Shown here piece by piece: positions 41,346 to 52,817 of a stretch of 64,000 nt of DNA; positions within the stretch are counted from its first letter, which is position 1; every line of letters begins with the position of its first letter. Origin of the DNA: Microvelia longipes (lineage: Eukaryota > Arthropoda > Insecta > Hemiptera > Veliidae); NCBI GenBank assembly GCA_018340805.1, contig JACMZG010000042.1:31795-95794 (forward strand). The letters are read 5' to 3'. The position numbers and the translations under genes are program-made. The notes under the pieces are model-generated. The model ran no database searches and was not told the DNA's origin. It was given only the letters and a program-made list of their open reading frames with translations.

Positions 41346-44008
41346 CAGGGTGTACAAAATAAAACTCCCTTCCCGAAAGGAGGTGGTACTACAAACTAAT
41401 TTCCAACAAAAAACTTCATATTAACTATAGTCGATTTTCAACCGTTCTCCACAAGCGTCAAGTTTTATGATTTTAAAAAACGCTTGACTTAAACTTTATA
41501 AAATGACCAATTGTGGCTAAACTATAACTGCTAGCTTTCAAAATATTGTTTCGTTAGAAAGCAGAAAATTTGCCTATAAGACTACTCACTTGTATTTTCA
41601 AAAACAATTAACATAACAGCCAAAAATTTGCATGAAATCAAAAATTAATAAAATTTATGATTTCCAAAAATTTGAAGTTACTTTGATGAGAAACTAGCAA
41701 ACTTGAAACCTCTTGGTTTCAGGAAAACTACCTTGTTTACTCCTCTGTAAGTCAATACCCATATATTATATGTTGATACGGTGATTTTTTCAGAAAAAGC
41801 AAAAATAGCTCAAAAAAACACGCTAAAAATGACTCTTACAGAAGGATTTCTGTATAGTAGTCCAAAGCCAGACGCAAAAAAACGTGACCGTCTAGCCCCA
41901 AAGGTTTAACCCACTAGATCGACTTATTTCTGGCTTCCTGATAATTGAATCAGTGGTCTGCCGTTTTCAGATAAAGGAATTTTAGCCCCGGGGCCCTTTA
42001 AAATCCGAAAAATGACCCCAAATTCTGTTTTCGCCCATTGACGGTGTTCCATTGATTTTATCTAAAAAGTAAAAGGGTTGTTTTTTAAAGTTTATTAAAT
42101 TTGTGATAAATCCATTTTAACCATCAAAATCGGTCCAGTAAAACCGTAGATACAAGTGTTTAAAGATTACCGAAAAAACATCTAAAAAGCATACATTTTG
42201 TCCAAAAACCTTAAAATGTCATGTTTTTCCATATTAACATGTTTAAGAATTAGCTTTACATGAAAGATCTTTACATAAAAATAGGTAAAAACTTGAATTT
42301 AGAAAAATACACTTTTTTCAGCATATATGTCGGTCATTAAGTCATTCACATATAAAGCTGTGCTGACTTCTTCTCTAGAACAACTCTAATTACCTGCAGT
42401 TTAAACAGAATATGCATGATTTTGTCTGCCTAATTCTTAAACATGTTAATATGGAAAAACATGACATTTTAAGGTTTTTGGACAAAAATTAGAGTTGTTC
42501 TAGAGAAAGAAGTCAGCACAAGCTTTTATATGTGAGACTTAATGACCGACATATAATGCTGAAAAAAGTGTATTTTTCTAAAAATTCAAGTTTTACCTAT
42601 CTTCATGTAAAGATAATCTTTCATGTAAAGCCTAATTCTTAAACATTTTAATATGGAAAAACATGAATTTTAAGGTTTTGGACAAAAAATGTATGCTTTT
42701 AGATGTTTTTTCGGTAATCTTTTAACACTTGTATCTCCGGTTTTACTGGACCGATTGGATGGTTAAAAAATGGATTTATCACAAATTTAATAAACTTTAA
42801 AAAAACAACCTTTAACTTTTAGATAAAATCAATAGGAACACCGTCAATGGCGAAAAACAGAATTTGGGGTCATTTTTCGGATTTTAAAGGGCCCCGGGGT
42901 AAAATTCCCTTATTCTGAAACGGCAGACCACCTGATTCATTTATCAGAAGCCAGAATAAGTCGATCTAGTGGGTTAAACCTTTGGGCTAGACGTCACGTT
43001 TTTGGTCTGCTCTTGACTACTATACAGAAATCACTTCTGTAAGAGTCATTTTTAGCGTGTTTTTTGAGCCTATTTTTTGCTTTTTTCTAAAAAAATCACC
43101 GTATCAACAATAAATGATATGGGTATTGACTTACAGAGTGAGTAAACAAGGTAGATTTTCCTGGAAAACCAAGAGCGTTTCTCAAGTTTGCTAGTTTCTC
43201 ATTTCATAAGTAACTTCAAAATTTTTTGGAAATCATAAAATTTATTAATTTTTGTGTGATTTCATGCAAATTTTTGGGCTGTATGTTATAAATTGTTTAT
43301 TTTGAAAAAATACAAGTGAGTAGTCTTATATGAGCAAATTTTCTCAGCTTCTAACGAAACCAAATTATTTTGAAGCTAGCAGTTATAGTTAGCCAGCAAT
43401 TGGTCATTTTATAAAGTTAAGTCAACGCGTTTTTTAAAATCATAAAACTTGACCTTGTGGAAACGTTTGANTGGACACATACAGGAAATCGACTTCTGTA
43501 GAGTCATTTTTTAGCGTGTTTTTTGAGCCTATTTTTGCTTTTTCGAAATCACCGTATCACATATAATGATATGGGTATTGACTTACAGAGGAGTAAACAA
43601 GGTAGTTTTCCTGAAAAACCAAAGGAGGGGGTGGTTTCTCAAAGGTTTGCTAGTTTTTCATCAAAGTAACATTCAAAATTTTTGGAAAATCATTAAAATT
43701 TATTAATTTTTGATTTCATGCAAATTTTTGGCTGTTATGTTAAATTTTTTGAAAAATACAAGTGAGTAGTCTATAGCAAAATTCTCAGCTTTTCTAACCG
43801 AAACCAATTATTTGAAGCTAGCAGTTATAGTTTAGCCACAATGTGTCATTTATAAAGTTAAGTCAACGCGTTTTTTAAAATTCATAAACTTTGACCGTGT
43901 GGAAGAAACGGGTTGAAAATCGGACTATAGTTAATATGAGTTTTTTGTTGGAAATTAGTTGTAGTACCACCTCCTTTCGGGAAGGGAGTTTTATTATTGA
44001 CACCCCTG
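41346..44008. mobile_element. F2, giant palindromic transposon (2.66 kb)
   Basis: The left arm (41346 to about 42393) and right arm (about 42487-44008) are complementary along their length. Ends are CAGGGTGTACAAAATAAAAC at the left and GTTTTATTATTGACACCCCTG at the right (shared AAAACTCCCTTCCCGAAAGG). TA stands outside each end (41344-41345, 44009-44010). Long TIRs, CAGG ends and TA target suggest a Tc1/mariner-like foldback; no transposase frame exists. The central spacer (42394-42486) carries a third copy of TTCTTAAACATGTTAATATG. The right arm has a 457 bp tandem duplication. Confidence 0.9.
43024..43910. repeat. 457 bp tandem duplication in F2, with an N at the joint
   Basis: CAGAAATCACTTCTGTAAGA (43025) and CAGGAAATCGACTTCTGTAG (43482) start parallel copies that both end near TTGACC(T/G)TGTGGAA. 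The only ambiguous base in the window, at 43471, sits between them. The left arm has just one copy. Confidence 0.85.
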
Positions 44009-44078
<70 letters not shown>

Positions 44079-44108
44079 CTATAATATATATATAATATAT
44101 ATATATAT
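44009..44108. repeat. (TA)n microsatellite
   Basis: TA tract with several slips, in contact with the right end of F2. Confidence 0.95.
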
Positions 44109-44449
44109 TTAAATAATTATGCCTTATTTAAAAAAAGTACTCTTTACAAAATGGTGGAAGTAAGTTAATATAATTAAAAGTTGAAGCAGTAAAAAGTTAC
44201 ATAAGTTTAAAGTCTTTCTTTCTAAAGCTGTAAATAATCTTCATAAAGTTTTTTGGAAGCTTGAAAATTTTTTATTTTTGTAAAAAAATTTTTTGAAAAA
44301 AAAAAGCTGTAATAAGTTTTTTAATTTGTTGTTAAAAGGGTTTTTATTTTAGCATGTAAGAGATAATACCTTTTTCTTAAAGTTTATTGTTATTTTTGGA
44401 TTAATGGTGTTCATAAGTTTTGGTTTGTACCGTGTTTCATAGAATAGAA
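44109..44449. other. No feature recognised
   Basis: AT-rich, poly-purine patches (44285-44310). Confidence 0.5.
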
Positions 44450-44515
44450 GTATAATATATATTATTATATATTATAATATATTATTATTATAATATATAT
44501 ATATTATAATATTAT

Positions 44516-44566
<51 letters not shown>

Positions 44567-44636
44567 ATATATATATATATAATATATTATATATATTATA
44601 TTATATATATTATATATATATATATATATATATTAT
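44450..44636. repeat. (TA)n / TAATAT microsatellite
   Basis: Irregular TA/ATT tract, then 44637-44820 unassigned. Confidence 0.9.
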
Positions 44637-44824
44637 TACTAGAGCGGGCATAGCCTATCTCAATACATTGAGTGGCCTTGAAAACCTTATTTGGGGCTCT
44701 CAGTGGCCTGTGTAACCTTCTTTAAGCTTAAAATAACTGATTTAAGGTTGTAATAACCCAATTGTTTCGTCAGCTTTCCGAGGATTTTTGTTGTTTAAGT
44801 TTTATATTTTCTGCGAAAAAATAT

Positions 44825-44945
44825 ATTTTTACTTTTCCTCTTTTATACCGTAGGAAAAGTATTGGATTGCAAAAAATCCGAAAACCGGGATGTCACCGGA
44901 ATTATTCCCGTTTCAGACGGAGTTTAAAAAATTTCTTAGGTACCC
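44825..44945 (+). repeat. R1 head fragment
   Basis: TTTTACTTTTCCTCTTTTAT, ACCGTAGGAAAAGTATTGG, CCGAAAACCGGGATGTCACC. Confidence 0.9.
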
Positions 44946-45092
44946 TAATAGGGCAAGTACATTTTATTTTTTCTCTTTTGTTTGTTTAACATATGTTGAC
45001 TTAATTTATACTTTTATTATACTTAAATGTATACTTTTTTATGCTTTTACTTTATTTAATTAGATTATAGGAGTAGATATAAAGAGTAGACT

Positions 45093-45250
45093 CGTGTCGC
45101 GCACAAAGCCTTTGAGCTTATGCGACACAAATGGTCAATATATATTATTTTCATTTATTATAATTTGTAATTTAACCTTTGTAAACAGTTTTATATATTT
45201 TTTTTTTAAATAAAATTCCTTTATTTATAAAATAAACGATTTATTTATTA
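45093..45250 (+). repeat. Repeat shared with 30800-30945
   Basis: CGCACAAAGCCTTTGAGCTT, ATGCGACACAAATGGTCAAT. This copy appears inserted within the R1 that starts at 44825 and resumes at about 45270. Confidence 0.65.
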
Positions 45251-45269
45251 TTTTTTAAGGGACGTTTTT

Positions 45270-45975
45270 AGGCGATTCCTGATGTGGTTTTACCCAAAGT
45301 TGTCTGTCTGTATGTAGTTGTGTGTGTGTCTGTTTCATTCGTAGCTCCAGGAGAAAAAAAAAAAGGGGGGGCATATTATGGCTAGAGATTTTTAACTTAG
45401 TAGAGTTGAAAAATTCAATCTACTGGATGTAGTTGTGCAGCAATATTAAACATTCGGAAAATATTTTCTTTATTGACGTTCATTTAACCCGCAATAATTA
45501 CGGTTCAAATTCAGTGAAAATTTCGTAAAATCATAAAACTCGGAAAAATGATGTGATTCAATGAAATTTAGGCATGCATTTGAAGTATGTAAAAGGACTA
45601 ACACATGTGCTAGGTATCTAATTGATCATCATTAGTTTAATTTTTAATTTCATTAGTTAAGTGTTTTTAAAAATTAAAAAATCAGAAAATGAAAATTTTT
45701 AATTTTAATTGGATCATTTTTCTGATTTTTACATTGGAATTAAAATTGGTACAAGTATTTACCTTTACCTTTAGTTAAATACGACCACACGGCTAAAACA
45801 GTTGACAGCCGGGAAAATGGGGATTGAGAAACCAATCAGGTTGTTCCGATTTTAAATTGGTGGCGTGGTCTAACATGCAGGGACTAACTTATTGGCTCCC
45901 TGGCATTATTATCCACGCTGTCAACTGATTTAGCCGTGTGTTATACTATAGATTGTGACGAAACATGTTTGTTTT
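45270..45975 (+). repeat. R1 middle, carrying a TIR element
   Basis: GGTTTTACCCAAAGTTGTCT, TAACCCGCAATAATTACGG, AAACTCGGAAAAATGATGTG, GGTACAAGTATTTACCTTTA, then after the insertion GATTGTGACGAAACATG. The sequence stops at the start of the 5S-like part. Confidence 0.8.
45786..45940. mobile_element. 155 bp MITE-like element, 23 bp TIRs
   Basis: CACACGGCTAAAACAGTTGA plus CAG at the left; CTGTCAACTGATTTAGCCGT plus GTG at the right; one mismatch. A target duplication is not evident, so the superfamily is open. Confidence 0.8.
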
Positions 45976-46425
45976 GTAAACAAACAACATGCTTTTATCC
46001 TTTCTTTATGGTTTAGAATTCGTGCTAACAAAACCCAACTTCAGGCGTTATCTTTCCTTTCAAGTCACATCAATTAAGTTATCAACAAAGCAACACAAGT
46101 TGTCACCGAGTAGTCAAGTCCCCTCCCCAAACCCACCCCCCCCCATCCCTTTAAGAAGTAAAGTTTTAGAGAAAACAGAAAGTTTATCGATAATAAAAGT
46201 CTTGTATTACTGGACTTGTTTTTAACAAAAGTTTCTTAATGTTTCTATTTCTTCGTTCTTCTTTTAATGCTTTCTTTTAAAAAGCCTAAGATGACTTAGT
46301 TTACGGACATTATGCAGAGAATCAAGTCAATATCTACGTTCTGACGTTATATGCTCTTTGAATTTTAATTGGTCCTTAAAAATGTTTATGTGGATTGACT
46401 GTAAAGTACTTAATGTTTTTTACTT
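45976..46425. other. No gene; C-rich patch
   Basis: A 78-codon frame (45989-46225) has no motif. 46120-46150 is a run of CCCACCCCCCCCC. Confidence 0.45.
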
Positions 46426-46427
46426 TA

Positions 46428-46640
46428 CTATTATACCGTAGGTATATGGGGAAATATTTGTGTTTGCAAAACAATTCCGAAACATGGATGGACACCGGAA
46501 TTATACGTTCTCAGGTGTTTTTTAAGGTCTTCTGAGTGGTTTTTCGCCAAGTTTTCTGTGTGTCTGTGAGTGTTGTGTCTGTTATCATCGTAGCGCTCAG
46601 TGTATTTATTGCTTAGTAAAGAAAAAGAGAAGACATCAGT
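46428..46640 (+). repeat. R1 head
   Basis: ACTTTACTATTATACCGTAG, GTATATGGGGAAATATTTGT, CGTAGCGCTCAGTGTATTTA. Followed by a hammerhead-like CTGAAGAAGATTC...CCGAAAT on - (46682-46710). Confidence 0.85.
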
Positions 46641-46849
46641 TCTATAAATCAAATAAAATTTATTTATTCAATATTTATTTCGGATCTCATTTTGAATCTT
46701 CTTCAGCTTAAATAACACAGTGTTTGAACAATTTTTTTTTTCAAATTTCAAAACAGCAATACAACAATTTTCAAGCTCTTTCTGTTACAAATTCTATAGA
46801 AACCGCTTCTATAAGCTATGTAGTTATATATAACATTAATACACAAGCA

Positions 46850-46975
46850 ACACACACACCCACACACACACCACAACACAACACACACAATATATATATA
46901 TATATTATATAATATATATATAATATATATATATATATATGTGTGGTGTGTGTGTGTGTGTGTACAATCGGTTGT
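46850..46975. repeat. (CA)n-(TA)n-(TG)n compound microsatellite
   Basis: ACACACACC, then TA, then GTGTGTGTG: self-complementary overall, so it can fold as one hairpin. Confidence 0.9.
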
Positions 46976-47205
46976 ATTCTACATTAGTTTATAATTAAGT
47001 CAGTGTTATGATTCAAGGGCGTAGGGAAATGCATAGAGTATGTGTTCATCAACCGGCCAGAATTGAGTTTGTAACTTCTTATCTATAAGTTGTAGAAATC
47101 ATCATGTGTTTTCTACATGTCTAGTCAATTCTATTTGGTTAATTTTCACTCACTTGACTAATGCAAGTTAGGTTCAATCAAACCTTTTCGCCAGGATCTA
47201 GTTTG
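46976..47205. other. No feature recognised
   Basis: Unassigned linker between microsatellites. Confidence 0.5.
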
Positions 47206-47227
47206 ATATATATATATATATATAATA

Positions 47228-47269
<42 letters not shown>

Positions 47270-47280
47270 TATAAATGTGT
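47206..47280. repeat. (TA)n/(TG)n microsatellite
   Basis: TA tract ending in GTGTGTGTG, joined to R1. Confidence 0.9.
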
Positions 47281-47282
47281 GT

Positions 47283-47775
47283 GTGTATTAGCGAACTCGT
47301 TCCGCTAATCCTTAGACAGCAAATACATTTCATATATCTCAGCGGTCACCTATCCTGGCACCGACCTTACTCGATGATTACTTACTCTTAACCTTTATAA
47401 CCCTAACAAAACCGTAAATATACTTAACTTCGTATACTCACGAAACGAAACTTATATAAGTATACATATTTATTATACTGGTACCGAATTTAGACTCAAT
47501 TAATTTTTTTAAACTTTTACAAGAATTTTTATAAAAGATAAACTAATGCAGTTGATGAAATGAAACTTGGCTTATATGTTACTCTTTGCATGGCTACATG
47601 CGTGCCAATTGTCATATTGATCGCAACAATTTCCTGCTTTTTATGATTCGTCGAAATTTTTGCTGAGTCATTATTGCGTGTCGTTATAAACAAAATATTC
47701 TCCAGGTAACACAACTACACTTATAGATAAATTTAGTATCCATAAGTTCAACTTTCTAGCGTAAATACACGGGCC
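47283..47775 (-). repeat. R1 middle and 5S part
   Basis: TTAGCGAACTCGTTCCGCTA, CAGCGGTCACCTATCCTGGC (5S-like, 47335-47405), CTACATGCGTGCCAATTG, TCATTATTGCGTGTCGTTAT. Final tail and head are missing. Confidence 0.8.
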
Positions 47776-47970
47776 AATAAAAAATCAGTTCTGACACGCT
47801 CCTAACTTTTTCTATACTCCGCCATGTCACCACCTCATTGGCGAATTTTTTAGCAAAAATTTCGTTGCATTGAATTTTAGGGCAATGCAACGGTCTCCCC
47901 TTTGCTGATAATAAAAAAGTAATTTTACAATCAATAATATCTAAAATTGGTCATTAACTCCTAGCAATAT
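47776..47970. other. No feature recognised
   Basis: Unassigned; includes GGCGAATTTTTTAGC, a faint F1-like word. Confidence 0.4.
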
Positions 47971-47971
47971 A

Positions 47972-48872
47972 CTATTATAGACCAAGAGACGGACCTGAAA
48001 AAGATGTGCCTCATTTTGTACTACTTCAAACCAAATTTTTCTGAAAATATACCTTAAATTATGAAGGAAAAGTATAGTCTGCCTATCCAGAGTGGAGCCC
48101 TTCATATGAATGCGCTCGCTCAAAATATTAGAAAATCGCACAAATTCCAGTTTCCATGTAATAAGTGGTTGCTTGTAGGTCGTGTGCAAAACACGAAAAT
48201 TTTATCACCTATGTTTAAAGGTGATAAATAAAATGAGTATTTGTTTCGTCAAAATCGAGTAAATACAACAAAAGTTATGACCTTTGTTAAACCGCACTAA
48301 TTTCAGTTTTCTTTAAATAAGTAGTTCTATGTTAGTCGTGTGCAAAATATGAAGAGAAATTTTTTAAAGGTTAAAAAAAGTTTATATAAAACGAGTGTTC
48401 AATCATCAAAATCGGATGACTTCAACCAAAGATATGGCTCTTTTAAAAACACCCAAAAAATTATCAACAAAATGGTATGCAAAGTCAGCGAATTTCTTTG
48501 GAAAAATATTGGCTTTGTGTGCTTTTTTTTTGGTCATTTAACAAATGCCCTAACTGCAGTTGTAATTATCCGATTTGGACGAAGAATCACTTGTTTTTTA
48601 GATAATTTTATCAAGCTTTAAAATGTTTACTTCATGTTTTGCACACAACCTGCATGGAAACACTTATTGCTATTAATACTGGAAATTTGTGCTATTTTTT
48701 AATATTTTGAGAGAGCGCATGCATATGAAGGGCTCACTCTGGATAGCCAGACTTGCTTTTCTTTTTCATAATTTAAGGTATATTTTCAAAAATAATTGGT
48801 TTGAAGTAGTACAAAATAAGTCACATTTTTTAGGCCTGGCTCTTGGACTGTTAGTATACAAACTGAGTATAC
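47972..48872. mobile_element. F3 foldback element, copy 2 (900 bp)
   Basis: The left arm (47979-48200, CCAAGAGACGGACCTGAAAA, CTGCCTATCCAGAGTGGAGC) and right arm (48630-48862, GGCCTGGCTCTTGGACTGTT) mirror each other. The loop holds two further inverted modules (GTCGTGTGCAAAATATGAAG, GGTCATTTAACAAATG). It is longer than copy 1 because the inner module is duplicated. Confidence 0.8.
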
Positions 48873-49174
48873 AATCTAGGCTTCGAACCCGGAACCATGA
48901 GACGTTATGTTTATACTAAACGTATAAACATACATACAACATAGTTTAACAACCTAAATGTTTTTTATTTGTTTTTCGCCTATAATACTCAACTGTTTAC
49001 TGGCTTCAGTTGAATAATATTTATCTTCTTACATATTTTGAAACGAAACAATATTCTTTCTTACGTGAGTTATGCAAGACGTAAACTACTTATAGTTTAT
49101 TCTTATGACACTATTACAGTTTTCCTTGCTTCTTACATCAATTACTTACTGAAAGTATTTATGCAAAGTGTTTT
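48873..49174. other. No feature recognised
   Basis: Starts with CGAACCCGGAACCATGAGAC, a possible tRNA B-box complement, but no partner A box. Confidence 0.4.
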
Positions 49175-49184
49175 GTCCACTCCA

Positions 49185-49739
49185 GTAGTAGTATGGGTGG
49201 AGTGGTAGTAACTACTAGGCAAAGTAGGCCAAGTTGTTTGGCCCTTTTTGCCAGCTCTCTAAGATAGTGTTCTACTCCTTTTTATTTCAAGTGTAGGTAT
49301 ATTTTCATCTAATCTAGACAGAATTTCTATGTTCTTCTCATACTTTATTCATGCAATCATACATATTTTCACTGCCACTTATAGTCTAGTGAAAACTAGG
49401 AACAACACGTGCCCTCGCCGTTAAACCAAAACCTCCATACACTTTAAACTACAGGCAGACACACTATAGTATTATATGAATCTACTATGAGGGTCCTAAA
49501 TTTTTGCCTATTCCCAGTTTTCATTTAGGGTAAGGGATCTTTAACGAGTACCTGACAACGCACAGGCTCGAGACCACCGGCTTTACGTCCCTTCTGAAGA
49601 CGTGGTACGCAGAATTTGTATCCCTCCATAAAATCCTAGAGGCCCGTGCAGGGATTGAACAAACTCGGAGTTTAAAGTCCATTCATTCTTTGTATTGGCC
49701 GCGGACCTTAACCACTAAACACGGGTGACTCTTTTTTGT
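49185..49739 (-). mobile_element. S3, long tRNA-derived SINE (about 555 bp) with target duplication
   Basis: On - the head reads AGTCACCCGTGTTTAGTGGT, TAAGGTCCGCGG (A box), B box GTTCAATCCCTGC, then a long body ending CCTAGTAGTTACTACCACTC. GTCCACTCCA flanks it (49175-49184, 49740-49749). The sister copy is at 52865-53438. Confidence 0.8.
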
Positions 49740-49749
49740 GTCCACTCCA

Positions 49750-49929
49750 TGTTTTTTGTAACATTCCATGATTAGATGCGTAGAGATATTAAGCGGTATA
49801 GAGGTTTAGAGTATTATTGGTTCTGAATCTTCATACGTAACCGCGACTTTCTTGAATTTCTCTTTTCCCGATGTAAAATCTGTTACCCTTTGTTTTGATA
49901 ATTATTTTATAGACATTCCAGATTCTCGG
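49750..49929. other. No feature recognised
   Basis: Short unassigned segment. Confidence 0.5.
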
Positions 49930-50300
49930 ATGACATAATTTTATTTCATCTCTAGATCGTATATAATGTGAAGTTTATTGACTAGTTTCCGGGGAAAAAA
50001 TAATTTCTTTGTTACTCCCATGGAAGAAAATGATACTTTTTACTCTCATTTGTTCCATAATTGGAGTAAAAGCCCACATATCTTAGTAGAAGGGGGTATT
50101 TTTTTTTGAGCGGTATCCTCCAAATTTATATGGGAGGACTGATTAATTTATCACCTCATTTCCTGGGGCGACTTTCCAAAATTTATAAGGTGAGCCCGAC
50201 TAAAAAATATTGGCTTAAAATCCGTTTCTGCCTAAAAAAGTTGTTTAGAGCAATAAAAGCAAATAATTTATTTGAGAGCGGCACCCACTAAATATGAGGG
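49930..50300 (+). repeat. Repeat, sister copy of 8620-9020
   Basis: ATAATGTGAAGTTTATTGAC, TAGTTTCC, ACTCCCATGGAAGAAAATG, GTATCCTCCAAATTTATATG, ATTTCCTGGGGCGACTTTCC, AAATCCGTTTCTGCC. Confidence 0.65.
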
Positions 50301-50415
50301 GAGGGAGTCCGACGCAGGTCTTTACACAAGGTAAAAGACTTTTACACAAGTTTCTTTTTGTGGACTTAAAAAAAAATATCATAAATTGCCTAAAAATATA
50401 TTATATATATATATA

Positions 50416-50503
50416 AAAACAGATTAATTACACAAAAGTCCTATATTTCTTATATTATATATTTAAATAATATAGGACTTTTGTGTAATTAATCTGTTTT
50501 TAT
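50416..50503. repeat. Perfect 31 bp inverted repeat
   Basis: AAAACAGATTAATTACACAA plus AAGTCCTATA, and its exact complement, around a 27-base AT loop. Possibly a very small foldback element. Confidence 0.9.
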
Positions 50504-50890
50504 TTATTACTAATAATAATAATAATAATATAATTTATGTCTAATGGTGCAACATTTATGAGGGGGGAGACAATTGATCCCATCAGTTGGTCCATTATTT
50601 AAATAAGAACTTCCCGTTCTGTAAACCAATTTTATGTTTACTTATCTATTGCGATGGTTGATGAATAAGTTTTTATTGGATAGTAAACTATTAATAAAGA
50701 AACTATAATAAAAGAATGCCAAGAACTAGAACATATAATTATACAATTAAAGAACTATTTTGTTTAATAAACTTGTGTTTTATCAATTAAAGCTAAATTC
50801 TTTAATTTCTATGATGTTTAAATGGACATCAGTTGGTTTATATAGTCAAATGAATTATATATTGGCTGTTCATTTTAATGTCTTAGATTC
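50504..50890. other. No gene; short (TAA)n
   Basis: (AATAAT)n at 50508-50531. A 92-codon frame (50760-51038) runs into the mini-transposon and is not believed. Confidence 0.45.
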
Positions 50891-50897
50891 TATTAAC

Positions 50898-51032
50898 GGC
50901 TCCGTATTCGTTCCGTCGACAAATCATTCCGTCGACAAGTTATTGTCGACGCAACAACTCGTTTCGTTCCGTCGTCAAATTTTTCAGTCGACTGTCGACG
51001 GAGTGATTTGTCGAAGGAACGAAATCACGCCT
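50898..51032. mobile_element. 135 bp GTCGAC-rich mini-transposon with 7 bp duplication
   Basis: TATTAAC flanks it (50891-50897, 51033-51039). The arms mirror over CGTTCCGTCGACAAATCATT and its complement (GATTTGTCGAAGGAACG). The interior holds GTCGAC four times plus related GTCGTC. A 7-8 bp duplication would fit hAT-like elements, inferred. Confidence 0.75.
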
Positions 51033-51039
51033 TATTAAC

Positions 51040-51539
51040 AGATGTGCCTTTTAGAGCAACTTAGAATTCACACTAATTGGTAAAATGAGGGGAGACAAAT
51101 ATAAAAGCGCATATTTATCGCATACATTTTACAATGCACGGCACAGAATTATTACTTATTTGCTGAGTTAAGCTCAGTTTACGCACATTTATTTTAGCTA
51201 ATTTTCAAAAAATGAGATTATGAGGTTAGGGTCATGAAGAGGGGAGTGGGGAAGGTGGATTGTGGAGTTTTATTGGTTCGGGTACAGGGTACCTCGAAAT
51301 TCGCTAAGGTCATCTTCAGAATATAAAAAAAGACTTCCTACACTTCAATTCGTAAATAAAATTAACTATTTTTCTTACCTTAAAAAAATCAAGAAACCAA
51401 ACCCTAACAATTAAAACCCCAAACGTCAAAAAAATATATTATGAATATAACCTTTACACCCTGGACCCGCGTGTCCGATATACGTGTAAATAATAGTAGA
51501 TCGGGAGTACCTGATCAAAAACACTTCCTAAAGATTTGT
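51040..51539. other. Mixed repeat remnants
   Basis: 51205-51265 matches 16320-16400 (GAGATTATGAGGTTAGGGTC). 51278-51325 is a short R1 end on - (GGGTACAGGGTACCTCG). The rest is unassigned. Confidence 0.5.
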
Positions 51540-51732
51540 TATTTTTGTAATGTTTGTAGTGTCATTGTTGTGGGTTAATGACGTCATCTTATTTAAAAAA
51601 CAATAGAGGTCAGGACAAATGCAAGGTTGATTTTTGTACCAAGCTTTATTTTGATCCGAGAAACCGTTCGAAAGTTATTGTTTCCCAGTTTCCCATAGAA
51701 ACGTCTAGGACAAAAATCTCGTACATAAATTT

Positions 51733-51735
<3 letters not shown>
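51540..51735 (-). repeat. R2 block, (TA)n-associated
   Basis: GTTGTGGGTTAATGACGTCA, TTTTTGTACCAAGCTTTATT, AACCGTTCGAAAGTTATTG, AGAAACGTCTAGGAC, joined to (TA)n. Confidence 0.7.
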
Positions 51736-52816
<1,081 letters not shown>

Positions 52817-52817
52817 A

